Positions 56,665-64,000 of a stretch of 64,000 nt of DNA are shown here, in pieces (the stretch's first letter is position 1; each line of letters starts with the position of its first letter). The DNA is taken from contig NZ_AYZD01000001.1 in assembly GCF_001436755.1 (NCBI RefSeq), forward strand, positions 62,001-126,000, written 5' to 3'. The translations under genes and the position numbers were made by a program. The notes below the pieces were generated by a model that did no database searches, had not been told where the DNA came from, and worked only from the letters and a program-made list of their open reading frames with translations. Source of the DNA: Liquorilactobacillus aquaticus DSM 21051. GTDB lineage: Bacteria; Bacillota; Bacilli; Lactobacillales; Lactobacillaceae.

Positions 56665-56695
56665 GAAGTCAGGTCCTTTTGGATCTGGCTTTTTT
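56665..56695 (+). terminator. rpsD terminator
   Basis: AAGTCAGGTCC-tttt-GGATCTGGCTTTTTTG: 10-bp stem with T tract, 19 bp past the rpsD stop. Confidence 0.88.
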
Positions 56696-56743
56696 GAATT
56701 CTTGAACATTTTATCAGTCAAAACGCTTTAACTTCAATATCGC

Positions 56744-56798
56744 AAAAAAATCTAGTTAGAAATTGATTTTCGGTCCATTTCTAACTAGATTTTTTTTA
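56744..56798. terminator. Bidirectional terminator between rpsD and the GshF-like gene
   Basis: AAAAAAATCTAGTTAGAAAT pairs with ATTTCTAACTAGATTTTTTTT around a 14-base loop. It lies in the 314-base stretch 56647-56960; the remainder of that stretch (56800-56960) shows nothing recognisable. Confidence 0.88.
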
Positions 56799-56960
56799 GA
56801 CTATTTATAAATTTAACTTTTTTATGCTGCTGCTGTGCACCTCACCCAAGGTTCCCTACTTACCTGCGAAATAACCGTATCCAAACCGAACTAGCTTGAC
56901 AGCCATGAATATTGGACACGTCCAAATTTACTTAAAAAATTAGCTTGTCGTTCTAACACT

Positions 56961-59090
56961 TCAGCTTGTTTGTTCGCTCAAATTTACAGCGTTTCTTACG
57001 ATACTATCCGCAATGTGCTGTGTTCTATTCAACAATGTAATTTCGTGCGCACTCAAGCACGGAAATGCATGTGCATTTAAAAAGACAAATTGATTTTCTT
57101 CGCCTGCTCCAACCAATGGCTGATAAATATTTGAAATGATGACATCTATCCCTCCATCACTCATTTTCAATATTTTAGCAAGTTCTTCAATCTTTTTCAG
57201 ATAAGAATTATCCACTTCATCTAAAACTTCAAGGTGATCCGCTCCGGTTCCTCGGCTTGCATCATAACGAAGATACAATTGAACACCTCTTGGTAAGATA
57301 TCACTGCTAGTCCGCCCCTGTTCTTTCAACGTTTCCTCTTGGAGTTTTCCAAGATCAAAGCTACTTTGCAAATTCTCACGCTTAGCTTTTTTATTTTTGA
57401 CTAATTGTTCTATGCTTGAATGCCCATCCCCAACAATATTTTGCGGAATACGCTCTACCAGACTGACAACTCTTCCCCCAACAAGTAACGCCGTATAATT
57501 CGAGCCCACTATCGCTTGTTCAACCAGACAAGGAAATTTTGGAGTAAGGTATTTTTTAACTGCATGAATAAACATACTGCGAGTTGGAGGAATCCTGAAA
57601 ACACGAGTTCCCTCGAAATGAGTATTCTTCATTGCAATAATCAGCCCCTGAACCTCCTGATATACAGCTTCTGTTTCAGCTATATTTGTTATCGTCCACC
57701 CTGTCGGAACATTGAAACCAGCTGCCGCGGCTAATTTCTTAGTTAATTCCCGATCTGCCCATAATTTTTGCATAATTGCACTACTAGCTTCAGTCTGAAT
57801 TCCTGCATCCAGTATCGTGTTCCCAACTTTAATCAAGTTATCAGACAGAGAAATAATCTCAAACGGAACTCCCAGTTTGAAAGCAGAATCCAATACTAAA
57901 CGGCTATTGAGATCTACTGTGTTTAAAGCAGTCTTAGAGAGAATGTTCGTATTGCTTATTTTGTTGTTCAGTGCCAACTGTCGCGCATTTTCAGCTAAGT
58001 CGCTGCCTTGCGCTCTAAGTAATTTAGTACTCGAAGTTTCAGCTGACGAATTACATAGTATAGCTAACTTATTCAAAGACGGTTCTAATCCACCAAGACT
58101 GACGACTTCCTTTACAAAACGCTTCAGTTTATTAATAAGTTTCTGTGCTTGCAACTGACATACGCTGGTTGCAAATGGGTTTTCGCGTGCAACTTGTTGA
58201 TTCAACTGTCGACTTTCTTTCAAAACATCCTGCAAATTTTCGTTTTTAATCCCTGGTGATGCGATAAAAAATGCTGTCAGCGCTTCTAATAAATCCATGA
58301 TTTCATCACTGACCCCCAACGTACTAAACGGATCTAAATCAAAATGGCTGATTTCCAGATAATGAATCCCCTTTTCAAGCATTTCACTTTCTGTTTTCAG
58401 CGAAGATCCCACTTTTATCCCATCAACTAATCCTGCTTGTTCGTGCTGAACATTTTTTAGATAATCTTTCAGAGAACCGTACGCGACTTGATCTGCTAGA
58501 TTCATAGTTTCTGACATATGGCATTCACTTTGTGAACGGGTCGGTCTTGTCTTTGCTCCATCGACAAAGGGAGTTGCTCCTGTTAAATAAGTCAGCAACC
58601 AACGATGACTGGCAAACTGCTGCAACAGTTTCATATATACTTGATTACGAAAGACAATATAATCAATTTTTAACTGTTTAAATTTGTTTTTATATAACCC
58701 TATCAACAGATCTTCGGGCAATTGAATGCGTATCTTTAAGCCACCCAAGCAATTCAAATTAGATTCTTTTTTCACAATGCTCAAGGGCCACAACGCATCC
58801 TCAGGAGCCATATTCTCTTGTAGCAGGTATTGATTTAAAATCATTTTTTCGCGAAGGCTTTTTTTACTATACCATTTTTCTGAAGACAAACTAACACTAC
58901 TATTTATAGCATTAAATTCAAAGTACTCACTTGATTTAATATTTTCAAGTCTTTTTTTATCTATTCCATTACTACCCGCGAGCATAGATGAAACTTTCCA
59001 TGTTCTGTCAATCTGCCATCCCACTGCCTTAAAAGCGGCACTAAAATTATTTTTTACTATTTGCTTTCCAATCTCATCAAGTTCTACCAT
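56961..59090 (-). CDS. Degenerate GshF-like protein (glutamate-cysteine ligase-like + ATP-grasp)
   Basis: 709 residues with the two-domain outline of the bifunctional glutathione synthase GshF: a GshA-like half (to about 430) and an ATP-grasp half. Matching landmarks: ALWPLS (99-104), RWLLTYLTGATPFVDG (163-178), GIHYLEISHFDLDPF (241-255), IPQNIVGDGHSSIEQLV and RGTGADHLEVLDEVD. Yet the N-terminal F-G-x-E-x-E motif is not found, G-I-H-(F/Y)-N becomes GGLKIRI (116-122), the E-(L/I)-R becomes EIS, and the ATP-grasp E-x-N becomes FLN (670-672). A changed or lost activity is therefore likely; the product is unknown. AAGGTG lies upstream of the ATG. Confidence 0.6.
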   Translation of the reverse strand: MVELDEIGKQIVKNNFSAAFKAVGWQIDRTWKVSSMLAGSNGIDKKRLENIKSSEYFEFNAINSSVSLSSEKWYSKKSLREKMILNQYLLQENMAPEDALWPLSIVKKESNLNCLGGLKIRIQLPEDLLIGLYKNKFKQLKIDYIVFRNQVYMKLLQQFASHRWLLTYLTGATPFVDGAKTRPTRSQSECHMSETMNLADQVAYGSLKDYLKNVQHEQAGLVDGIKVGSSLKTESEMLEKGIHYLEISHFDLDPFSTLGVSDEIMDLLEALTAFFIASPGIKNENLQDVLKESRQLNQQVARENPFATSVCQLQAQKLINKLKRFVKEVVSLGGLEPSLNKLAILCNSSAETSSTKLLRAQGSDLAENARQLALNNKISNTNILSKTALNTVDLNSRLVLDSAFKLGVPFEIISLSDNLIKVGNTILDAGIQTEASSAIMQKLWADRELTKKLAAAAGFNVPTGWTITNIAETEAVYQEVQGLIIAMKNTHFEGTRVFRIPPTRSMFIHAVKKYLTPKFPCLVEQAIVGSNYTALLVGGRVVSLVERIPQNIVGDGHSSIEQLVKNKKAKRENLQSSFDLGKLQEETLKEQGRTSSDILPRGVQLYLRYDASRGTGADHLEVLDEVDNSYLKKIEELAKILKMSDGGIDVIISNIYQPLVGAGEENQFVFLNAHAFPCLSAHEITLLNRTQHIADSIVRNAVNLSEQTS

Positions 59091-59231
59091 ATAATATCAT
59101 TCACCTTTTCATTATTAACTCTCGACAGCCATTATAACAAATATAAAAAAAACATTCATTTGAATCTAACAACTACATCCTAAAATTTTCTTTAGATAAT
59201 GTTATAATAAACGCAGCAAAGGAGAAAAAAT

Positions 59232-60539
59232 ATGATACAACCATTAGCCTTTCGTATGCGGCCGCAACATATAAATGAAGTTGTCGGTCAACAACATCTT
59301 GTTGGGCCTGGAAAAATCATTCGAAGAATGGTAGATGCTCGCTTACTCTCGTCAATGATTCTCTATGGCCCGCCTGGAACAGGTAAAACCAGCATTGCAA
59401 GTGCTATTGCTGGTTCTACCAAGTATGCATTCCGCACATTAAACGCTGCGACAGATTCGAAACATGATCTAGAAATTGTTGCTGAAGAAGCTAAAATGAG
59501 TGGAACTGTTATCTTAATGTTGGATGAAATCCATCGTTTAACCAAGCCCAAACAAGATTTTCTTTTACCTCATTTGGAGAATGGGCATATTATTTTAATC
59601 GGCGCAACAACTGAAAATCCATATATTGCGATTAATCCTGCTATTAGAAGCCGCACACAAATTTTTGAAGTAAAACCATTGAGTGAATCGGATATTGCTC
59701 ATGCTGTTCAACGCGCTCTAACAGATAAGCAAAACGGTCTCGGAAAAATGCAGATCAAATTAACTGATGAGGCCTTAAAACATCTTTGTAGTGCAACCAG
59801 CGGTGATTTACGCAGTGCACTTAATGGCCTTGAACTTGCTGCAAAATCAACGGTTCCCAATAAAAAAGGAACGATCTTGATTGATCTGCAAGTGATTGAG
59901 GAATGTATCCAACGCAAATCACTAGTTCAAGATAAAGATGGTGATGCACATTATGATGTCATCTCAGCTTTTCAAAAATCAATTCGCGGCTCAGATGTTG
60001 ATGCTGCCTTACATTACATGGGACGACTTATCGAATCTGGCGATTTGATAAGCATCAATCGTCGACTGCTAACGATTGCTTATGAAGATATCGGACTAGC
60101 TAATCCACGTGCCGCAGCACAAACAGTTCAAGCTGTTACTGCTGCTGAAAAAATTGGTCTGCCGGAAGCACGTATTCCATTAGCGGTCGCTGTTATCGAT
60201 CTTTGTCTGTCTCCTAAATCTAATTCAGCCATAACAGCTATCGATAACGTTCTCACTGATATCCGCAAGGGCGGTTACGGAGAGGTTCCTCTACATTTGA
60301 AAGATGCACACTATGCTGGTGCTGCTAAATTAGGCAGGGGTGCCGATTATAAATATCCGCACAATTATCCGCATGATTGGACACAACAGCAATATTTGCC
60401 AAACAGACTTGTCGGAAAGCAATATTATCATCCAAAAACCAATGGACGCTATGAGCAAGCTTTGAAAGATCAATATAATCGGCTCAAAAAAGCTCAGCAA
60501 AAAAAACAAACGGCTAAAAACGATAATTCTAAGAATTGA
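59232..60539 (+). CDS. rarA: Replication-associated recombination protein RarA/MgsA
   Basis: AAA+ ATPase of the clamp-loader clade, 435 residues, acting at stalled forks. LAFRMRPQHINEVVGQQHLVG opens the protein; Walker A YGPPGTGKTS (45-54), Walker B LMLDEIHRL (94-102), sensor 1 GATTEN, and the C-terminal MgsA tetramerisation region with YEDIGLANPRA and LKDAHYAGAAKLG. AAAGGAG precedes the ATG. The 6S RNA promoter overlaps its stop codon. Confidence 0.96.
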   Translation: MIQPLAFRMRPQHINEVVGQQHLVGPGKIIRRMVDARLLSSMILYGPPGTGKTSIASAIAGSTKYAFRTLNAATDSKHDLEIVAEEAKMSGTVILMLDEIHRLTKPKQDFLLPHLENGHIILIGATTENPYIAINPAIRSRTQIFEVKPLSESDIAHAVQRALTDKQNGLGKMQIKLTDEALKHLCSATSGDLRSALNGLELAAKSTVPNKKGTILIDLQVIEECIQRKSLVQDKDGDAHYDVISAFQKSIRGSDVDAALHYMGRLIESGDLISINRRLLTIAYEDIGLANPRAAAQTVQAVTAAEKIGLPEARIPLAVAVIDLCLSPKSNSAITAIDNVLTDIRKGGYGEVPLHLKDAHYAGAAKLGRGADYKYPHNYPHDWTQQQYLPNRLVGKQYYHPKTNGRYEQALKDQYNRLKKAQQKKQTAKNDNSKN

Positions 60540-60564
60540 TAATCATTTTGCCCTATGCTAAAAT
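60536..60564 (+). promoter_or_regulatory. 6S RNA promoter
   Basis: TTGATA (60536-60541, overlapping the rarA stop), 17 bp, TAAAAT (60559-60564), with TGC before the -10. Start predicted near 60571. Confidence 0.65.
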
Positions 60565-60570
60565 GAAGTT

Positions 60571-60756
60571 GGATCTGAGATGTACGCGTTGTCTCATAAT
60601 GTAAGGTTGACCGAACACCTATAACTACGGCTTTTGGGATAATCAGCGGCTAACATGCCAAGATCTTGTTTGGACGTTAAAAGCTGGTTGATCGAAAACC
60701 ACCTGCTTGAGAGCGGGTTCAACTACAGAGACGATTAACGGCATCAAGCGGATTTT
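60571..60756 (+). ncRNA. ssrS: 6S RNA
   Basis: About 186 nt, regulator that binds the housekeeping RNA polymerase by imitating an open promoter. The 5' part ATCTGAGATGTACGC resembles the classical 6S start; the terminal helix pairs ATCTG/CGGAT, GATG/CATC and GTCTC/GAGAC. The centre has two long strands around a bubble (GGTTGACCGAACACC ... and GAAAACCACCTGCTTGAGAG). Position after rarA agrees with many Lactobacillales. No protein frame of note lies here. Confidence 0.78.
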
Positions 60757-60774
60757 CAAAGTATCTTTACTTTG
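60757..60774 (+). terminator. Short hairpin at the 3' end of 6S RNA
   Basis: CAAAGTA-TCTT-TACTTTG followed by TTT; a short stem directly after the end of the terminal helix. Confidence 0.45.
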
Positions 60775-60778
60775 TTTA

Positions 60779-60814
60779 GGGGCTGCGACAAAACTAACGT
60801 TTTGTCGCAGCCTC
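60779..60814 (+). terminator. Strong hairpin downstream of 6S RNA
   Basis: GGGCTGCGACAAAAC-taa-CGTTTTGTCGCAGCC: 14-bp perfect stem, then TCGTATTGTTTTC. It probably ends transcription from 6S RNA and rarA. Between 60815 and 60974 I see only the upstream region of the small membrane-protein gene. Confidence 0.75.
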
Positions 60815-60974
60815 GTATTGTTTTCACAAAAGCTTTCCGTTTGATTACACCGTCATTGACAAAATACCAGTACGTTCTCAAACCAATGCTTAAAAATCTT
60901 TACTTGTGGAATTGTTTCTTAATGCAACAACTAATTATCTCTACCTAAATGAAATACTTAAAGGAGTTCTACAT

Positions 60975-61259
60975 ATGACTATCATCAAAATCTTAACGCT
61001 GCTTCTTGCAGGTATAATTTTTTTCTTGGGTTATTATCTGTGGGCACATCGTCAAAAAGCTTTTCTAATATTTCATCCAGAAAAAAATCATGCTTTATCA
61101 ACCATCGTAAAAATATACAGCTTGATATTAATTATCTCATCTCTTATTACACTTTTCGCAGGCTTCTTTTTTGCACCTTGGATTCTTGCGCTCACCTTAA
61201 TTTGCAATGTCACAATTATAGCCACACTTCCAATCATGATGCTAATTTTTCTTCAATAA
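60975..61259 (+). CDS. Small hydrophobic membrane protein of unknown function
   Basis: 94 residues from ATG 60975, which has AAAGGAG eight nt upstream; the longer frame from 60906 has no ribosome site. Three hydrophobic helices (about 4-22, 46-66, 70-92) are separated by a short polar loop HRQKAFLIFHPEKNHALSTIV. I do not recognise the family. It lies between 6S RNA and uspA, on the same strand as both. Confidence 0.7.
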   Translation: MTIIKILTLLLAGIIFFLGYYLWAHRQKAFLIFHPEKNHALSTIVKIYSLILIISSLITLFAGFFFAPWILALTLICNVTIIATLPIMMLIFLQ

Positions 61260-61343
61260 TATTTATTATGTAATTGTTTTCACTTTTTTTTTAGTCAAAA
61301 ATAACGTAGAATGAAGATATGGTAAACAGAAAGGGTGATTCCA

Positions 61344-61838
61344 ATGTTACAACAATACAAAAACATTCTTGTACCTGTCGATGGATCTAAAGAAGCTGAA
61401 CTTGCTTTCAAAAAAGCTGTTCAGGTTGCAAAACGAAATGGTCCTGAAACCAAATTACATTTGATTCACGTGGTAGACACACGTGCTTTTCAGAATATTT
61501 CGAGTTTTGACACTGCAATGGTCGAGCAGATTACTGATACTGCACGCAAAACAATCGAAGGCTATGTTGCAGAAGCAAAAGAAGCAGGCTTGGAAAACAC
61601 CGACTATTCAATCGAATATGGAGCACCAAAAGTGATCATTGCGAAAGAAGTTCCTGAAGAAGAAAACGTTGATCTTATTATGATCGGTGCGACTGGTTTA
61701 AATGCAGTTGAACGTTTACTGATCGGTTCAGTGACTGAATACGTAACACGAACAGCTGCATGCGATGTTTTAGTTGTTAGAACTGACTTGGAAAATAACC
61801 CTGTTCTTGGAAAAGACAAAGATAGAAAAAAGAAATAG
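61344..61838 (+). CDS. Universal stress protein, UspA family
   Basis: 164 residues. YKNILVPVDGSKEAELAFKKA opens the fold, and GATGLNAVERLLIGSVTEYV is the ATP-binding G-x2-G-x9-G-(S/T) motif, so this is the nucleotide-binding class. ATG 61344 is used because AGGGTG lies 6 nt upstream; the frame could begin three codons earlier at a GTG within that site. A role in stress survival is known for the family but the signal is not. Confidence 0.93.
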   Translation: MLQQYKNILVPVDGSKEAELAFKKAVQVAKRNGPETKLHLIHVVDTRAFQNISSFDTAMVEQITDTARKTIEGYVAEAKEAGLENTDYSIEYGAPKVIIAKEVPEEENVDLIMIGATGLNAVERLLIGSVTEYVTRTAACDVLVVRTDLENNPVLGKDKDRKKK

Positions 61839-61847
61839 ATAATAATA

Positions 61848-61889
61848 AGCACTCATCGCTGATACAAACATCTGATGGGTGTTTTTTTG
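61848..61889. terminator. Terminator between uspA and tag
   Basis: AGCACTCATC, a 16-base loop, GATGGGTGTTTTTTTG. T tract on the plus strand, so mainly for uspA. Confidence 0.75.
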
Positions 61890-61896
61890 TTACTCT

Positions 61897-62454
61897 TTAG
61901 TTTTTAAACTCACAGTAAGAAAGGTGATCATTAATAATTCCAATCGCTTGCAAGAAAGAATAAGTAATCGTTGGACCAACAAATTTGAAACCCTTTTTTT
62001 GTAATTCAGAAGCTATTTTTTTAGAAAATGAAGTTTCAGATGGCACCTGTTCAGGATGATCCCAATTATTCATAACTGTCTTATTATCCGAAAATTTCCA
62101 GACAAATTCAGCCAATCCGATTCCTTCGGATCTTAACCGAATTACTGCTTGGGCATTGTTGATTGTAGCCGTTATCTTGCGTTTATTTCGAATAATTGCA
62201 ACATTATGGCAAAGCTCATCCATTTTAGCCGTATCGTATGCAGCTACTTTATCAACCTCAAAATTATCAAAAGCCTTTCTGAAATTTTGACGTTTTTTTA
62301 AAACCAGATCCCAATTCAAACCAGCTTGCATAATTTCAAGACTCAGCATTTCAAAAACCTCTTGCTCATCGGTAGTCTTCTTTCCCCACTCATTATCGTG
62401 GTAATCACGCAAAAAATTGCTTCCAGTCAGTGCCCAATCACATCTTTGTTCCAT
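61897..62454 (-). CDS. tag: DNA-3-methyladenine glycosylase I
   Basis: 185-residue base-excision enzyme that removes 3-methyladenine. CDWALTGSNFLRDYHDNEWGKKTTDEQEVFEMLSLEIMQAGLNW contains the family signature (Glu of EIMQAGL in the pocket); the Zn-binding residues usually found near both ends are partly visible (N-terminal Cys, C-terminal His in NDHLSYCEF). ATG 62454 with GGAGGAG upstream. Confidence 0.94.
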   Translation of the reverse strand: MEQRCDWALTGSNFLRDYHDNEWGKKTTDEQEVFEMLSLEIMQAGLNWDLVLKKRQNFRKAFDNFEVDKVAAYDTAKMDELCHNVAIIRNKRKITATINNAQAVIRLRSEGIGLAEFVWKFSDNKTVMNNWDHPEQVPSETSFSKKIASELQKKGFKFVGPTITYSFLQAIGIINDHLSYCEFKN

Positions 62455-62528
62455 CTTTGCTCCTCCTGAATATTAAAATATTTACCTACTATTTTCTTTA
62501 ATAATACGCTACTCACACATTTCTAATA

Positions 62529-62577
62529 TAAAAAAGAGAGGCTGGGTCAAAAGTTAAACCTTAACCTAGCTCCTCTA
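62529..62577 (-). terminator. Terminator after ddl
   Basis: Minus strand GAGGAGCTAGGTTAAGGTTTAAC...GACCCAGCCTCTCTTTTTT: imperfect stem with a T tract, one of the GCTGGG-type hairpins. Confidence 0.65.
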
Positions 62578-62677
62578 TTTATTTCGTATAAACATGCTGC
62601 AGAACCTGCTAGTAATTCGTCATCATTGAGTAGAGTAAAATCGATTCTGTTAAATTTTATCCTTTAAAAATTCTAAT

Positions 62678-63799
62678 CTATTTTGAAAGCTTTTCTTCAC
62701 CAAGTTCAACAAAATCATAATGCAACTTAGCATTGTCATCAAATTCATCGATAGCTAATTGAACCAACTGATCAATCAGATCACTGTAGCTGATACCTGA
62801 AACTTGCCATAGCTGGGGATATAGTGAAATATTGGTAAATCCTGGCAAGGTATTAGCTTCTCCGAAATAAGGAACATTATTTTTGTCGACAAGGAAATCC
62901 ATTCTTGCCAAACCGCGATTCCCCAAAACACGGAACGCGTCTAGCGACATTTGTGTAATCTCTTTTGCTAATTTTTCAGGCAGTTCAACCGGTAAGTCAA
63001 AAACAACACCCGAAGCATCAACAAATTTATTATTGTAATCATAAAAAGTATCTGTTTCAGGAATTCTGATAGCCCCTAACTTTGAAGCTTTTATATCACG
63101 ATTACCCAGAACTGAACATTCAACTTCACGCGGGCCTTCAATTGATTCCTCAACTAAAAGTTTAAAGTCATAATGAAAACCATCTTTAACTGCACGATCA
63201 AATTCATCCTTATTTTCAACTTTAAAAATACCGACAGATGAACCTTGACGAGCAGGTTTGACAAAAAGCGTTTTACCTAATTCTGCACTACATTTTTCGT
63301 ATGAAAATTGGTTTTGATTCTGTTTTGTAACTACCAAGTACTTCGTATTACGTACACCGTTATGTGTCAATAGCTGCTTAGTCCAATCTTTGTCAAAGGA
63401 AACAGCTGATGACCCTACTCCACTTCCGACCCAAGGTTTATTTAATAATCTAAACAGTCCTTGGATAGTTCCGTCTTCTCCCATGTTACCATGGATAACC
63501 GGGTAAAAGACATCAATGTCCTTTACCTCAGAGATATTCTGAATGTTGGCTAACGGATTGGAGAAATCAACTTTTGGTAAAATTTCCGCAACAACTTTGT
63601 CCTCTTCTTCGCCATTAAAGATGCGCATCGAATCCTTATTTCCTAGCAGATATCCATCTTTAGTAAACATAAAAACAGAAACATCATACTTGTTCTTATC
63701 CATAGCATCATAGATGTTATGTGCCGAACGTTTTGAAACATCATGTTCCGATGAATTTCCTCCGAAAAACAGTGCAACGTGCAATTTCTTTTTATCCAT
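62678..63799 (-). CDS. ddl: D-alanine--D-alanine/D-lactate ligase, Phe-type (D-Ala-D-Lac)
   Basis: ATP-grasp ligase of 373 residues making the C-terminal unit of the peptidoglycan stem. FGGNSSEHDVSKRSA, the KPARQGSSVGI loop (181-191) and LARMDFLVDKNNVPYFGEANTLPGFT (297 on, metal ligands) are intact. In the omega-loop region the text is FYDYNNKF, with Phe259 where D-Ala-D-Ala ligases have Tyr; the Leuconostoc depsipeptide ligase has Phe at the same place. The expected product is therefore D-alanyl-D-lactate, giving intrinsic vancomycin insensitivity. ATG 63799. Confidence 0.94.
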   Translation of the reverse strand: MDKKKLHVALFFGGNSSEHDVSKRSAHNIYDAMDKNKYDVSVFMFTKDGYLLGNKDSMRIFNGEEEDKVVAEILPKVDFSNPLANIQNISEVKDIDVFYPVIHGNMGEDGTIQGLFRLLNKPWVGSGVGSSAVSFDKDWTKQLLTHNGVRNTKYLVVTKQNQNQFSYEKCSAELGKTLFVKPARQGSSVGIFKVENKDEFDRAVKDGFHYDFKLLVEESIEGPREVECSVLGNRDIKASKLGAIRIPETDTFYDYNNKFVDASGVVFDLPVELPEKLAKEITQMSLDAFRVLGNRGLARMDFLVDKNNVPYFGEANTLPGFTNISLYPQLWQVSGISYSDLIDQLVQLAIDEFDDNAKLHYDFVELGEEKLSK

Positions 63800-63829
63800 A
63801 AATATATCTCATTCCTATTCCCTAATCTT

Positions 63830-63852
63830 ATTATACGGTTTTACCTATTATA
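63830..63852 (-). promoter_or_regulatory. Possible ddl promoter with tandem -10 boxes
   Basis: Minus strand has two perfect TATAAT boxes (63835-63830 and 63852-63847), 30 to 50 bp before the ddl start; no good -35 hexamer is seen. The remaining bases to 64000 contain no frame that can be assigned. Confidence 0.4.
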
Positions 63853-64000
63853 CGATAATTTTTAACTTAATGTGCAAAAAAAGCATCGGGCATATTTTCA
63901 TATATATCCTCTAGAATGATAACACGTAGAATAGATATTGTCAGTTAAAATATATTAATTGGCTTCTGGCGGCCTTTTAATAACCTTTTTTGTTCTTCAA

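Noticed and set aside
56961-59090. Calling this gene an active glutathione synthase (gshF)
   Set aside because: Overall order matches, but key residues in both domains are substituted, so the enzymatic name would be misleading.
63950-64000. Possible C-terminus of a leftward gene at the right edge
   Set aside because: Short stretches are open in two minus-strand frames (ending LKNKKGY or KGRQKPINIF), but 50 bases do not allow a choice or any assignment.

Overview
The window looks like the chromosome of a low-GC Gram-positive rod of the family Lactobacillaceae. Supporting signs are the complete mevalonate block (mvaK1-mvaD-mvaK2-fni), orthologues and gene order shared with Bacillus/Lactobacillus cores (dinG-ypmB-aspB-asnS-dnaD-nth; ypsA-gpsB-rnpB opposite recU-pbp1A; valS-folC-radC-mreBCD-minCD; nifS-thiI), T-box leaders, strong Shine-Dalgarno sites and frequent GTG/TTG starts. 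Ddl carries Phe at the position that separates D-Ala-D-lactate from D-Ala-D-Ala ligases, which suggests intrinsic vancomycin insensitivity, as in many lactobacilli and leuconostocs. I cannot fix the species. No prophage, CRISPR array, tRNA or rRNA is visible; the only mobile element is one gutted IS3-type remnant.

Layout. 1-5.4 kb: MarR regulator (cut by the edge), a lone ferrochelatase, a flavin monooxygenase/NADP-domain pair, and formate-THF ligase. 5.5-12.3 kb: ebsA-like gene, RNase HI, RlmL-type methyltransferase, RNase P RNA, gpsB, ypsA, and divergently recU-pbp1A. 12.36-12.69 kb: IS remnant sitting inside the pbp1A terminator hairpin. 12.8-20.2 kb: leftward dinG-to-nth run. 20.4-24.6 kb: rightward mevalonate operon. 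24.6-36.2 kb: mixed housekeeping and accessory genes (RsmF-type methyltransferase, orphan FtsX-like protein, SufT-like, hydrolases, lysA, YitT, C69 dipeptidase, and two divergent degenerate-family proteins). 36.4-40.4 kb: cardiolipin synthase and a T-box-controlled amino-acid ABC transporter. 40.4-50.7 kb: cell-shape, division and valS cluster. 50.7-55.2 kb: thiI, nifS, ezrA. 55.4-64 kb: fRMsr, rpsD with leader, a degenerate GshF-like protein, rarA, 6S RNA, uspA, tag, ddl.

How the parts connect. Many genes serve growth of the wall and septum: mreBCD, minCD, gpsB, ezrA, pbp1A and ddl. The mevalonate operon makes isopentenyl diphosphate for undecaprenyl carriers and quinones. RecU, RarA, DinG, Nth, Tag and RadC form a repair set. 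NifS-ThiI make 4-thiouridine in tRNA.

The most unusual content is three proteins that keep the outline of a known enzyme family but have lost key residues: a GshF-like protein (56961-59090), a metallo-beta-lactamase-fold protein (34222-35259) and, divergent from the latter, a HesB-like protein (33717-34082). All readings are by eye from the sequence; no searches were run.
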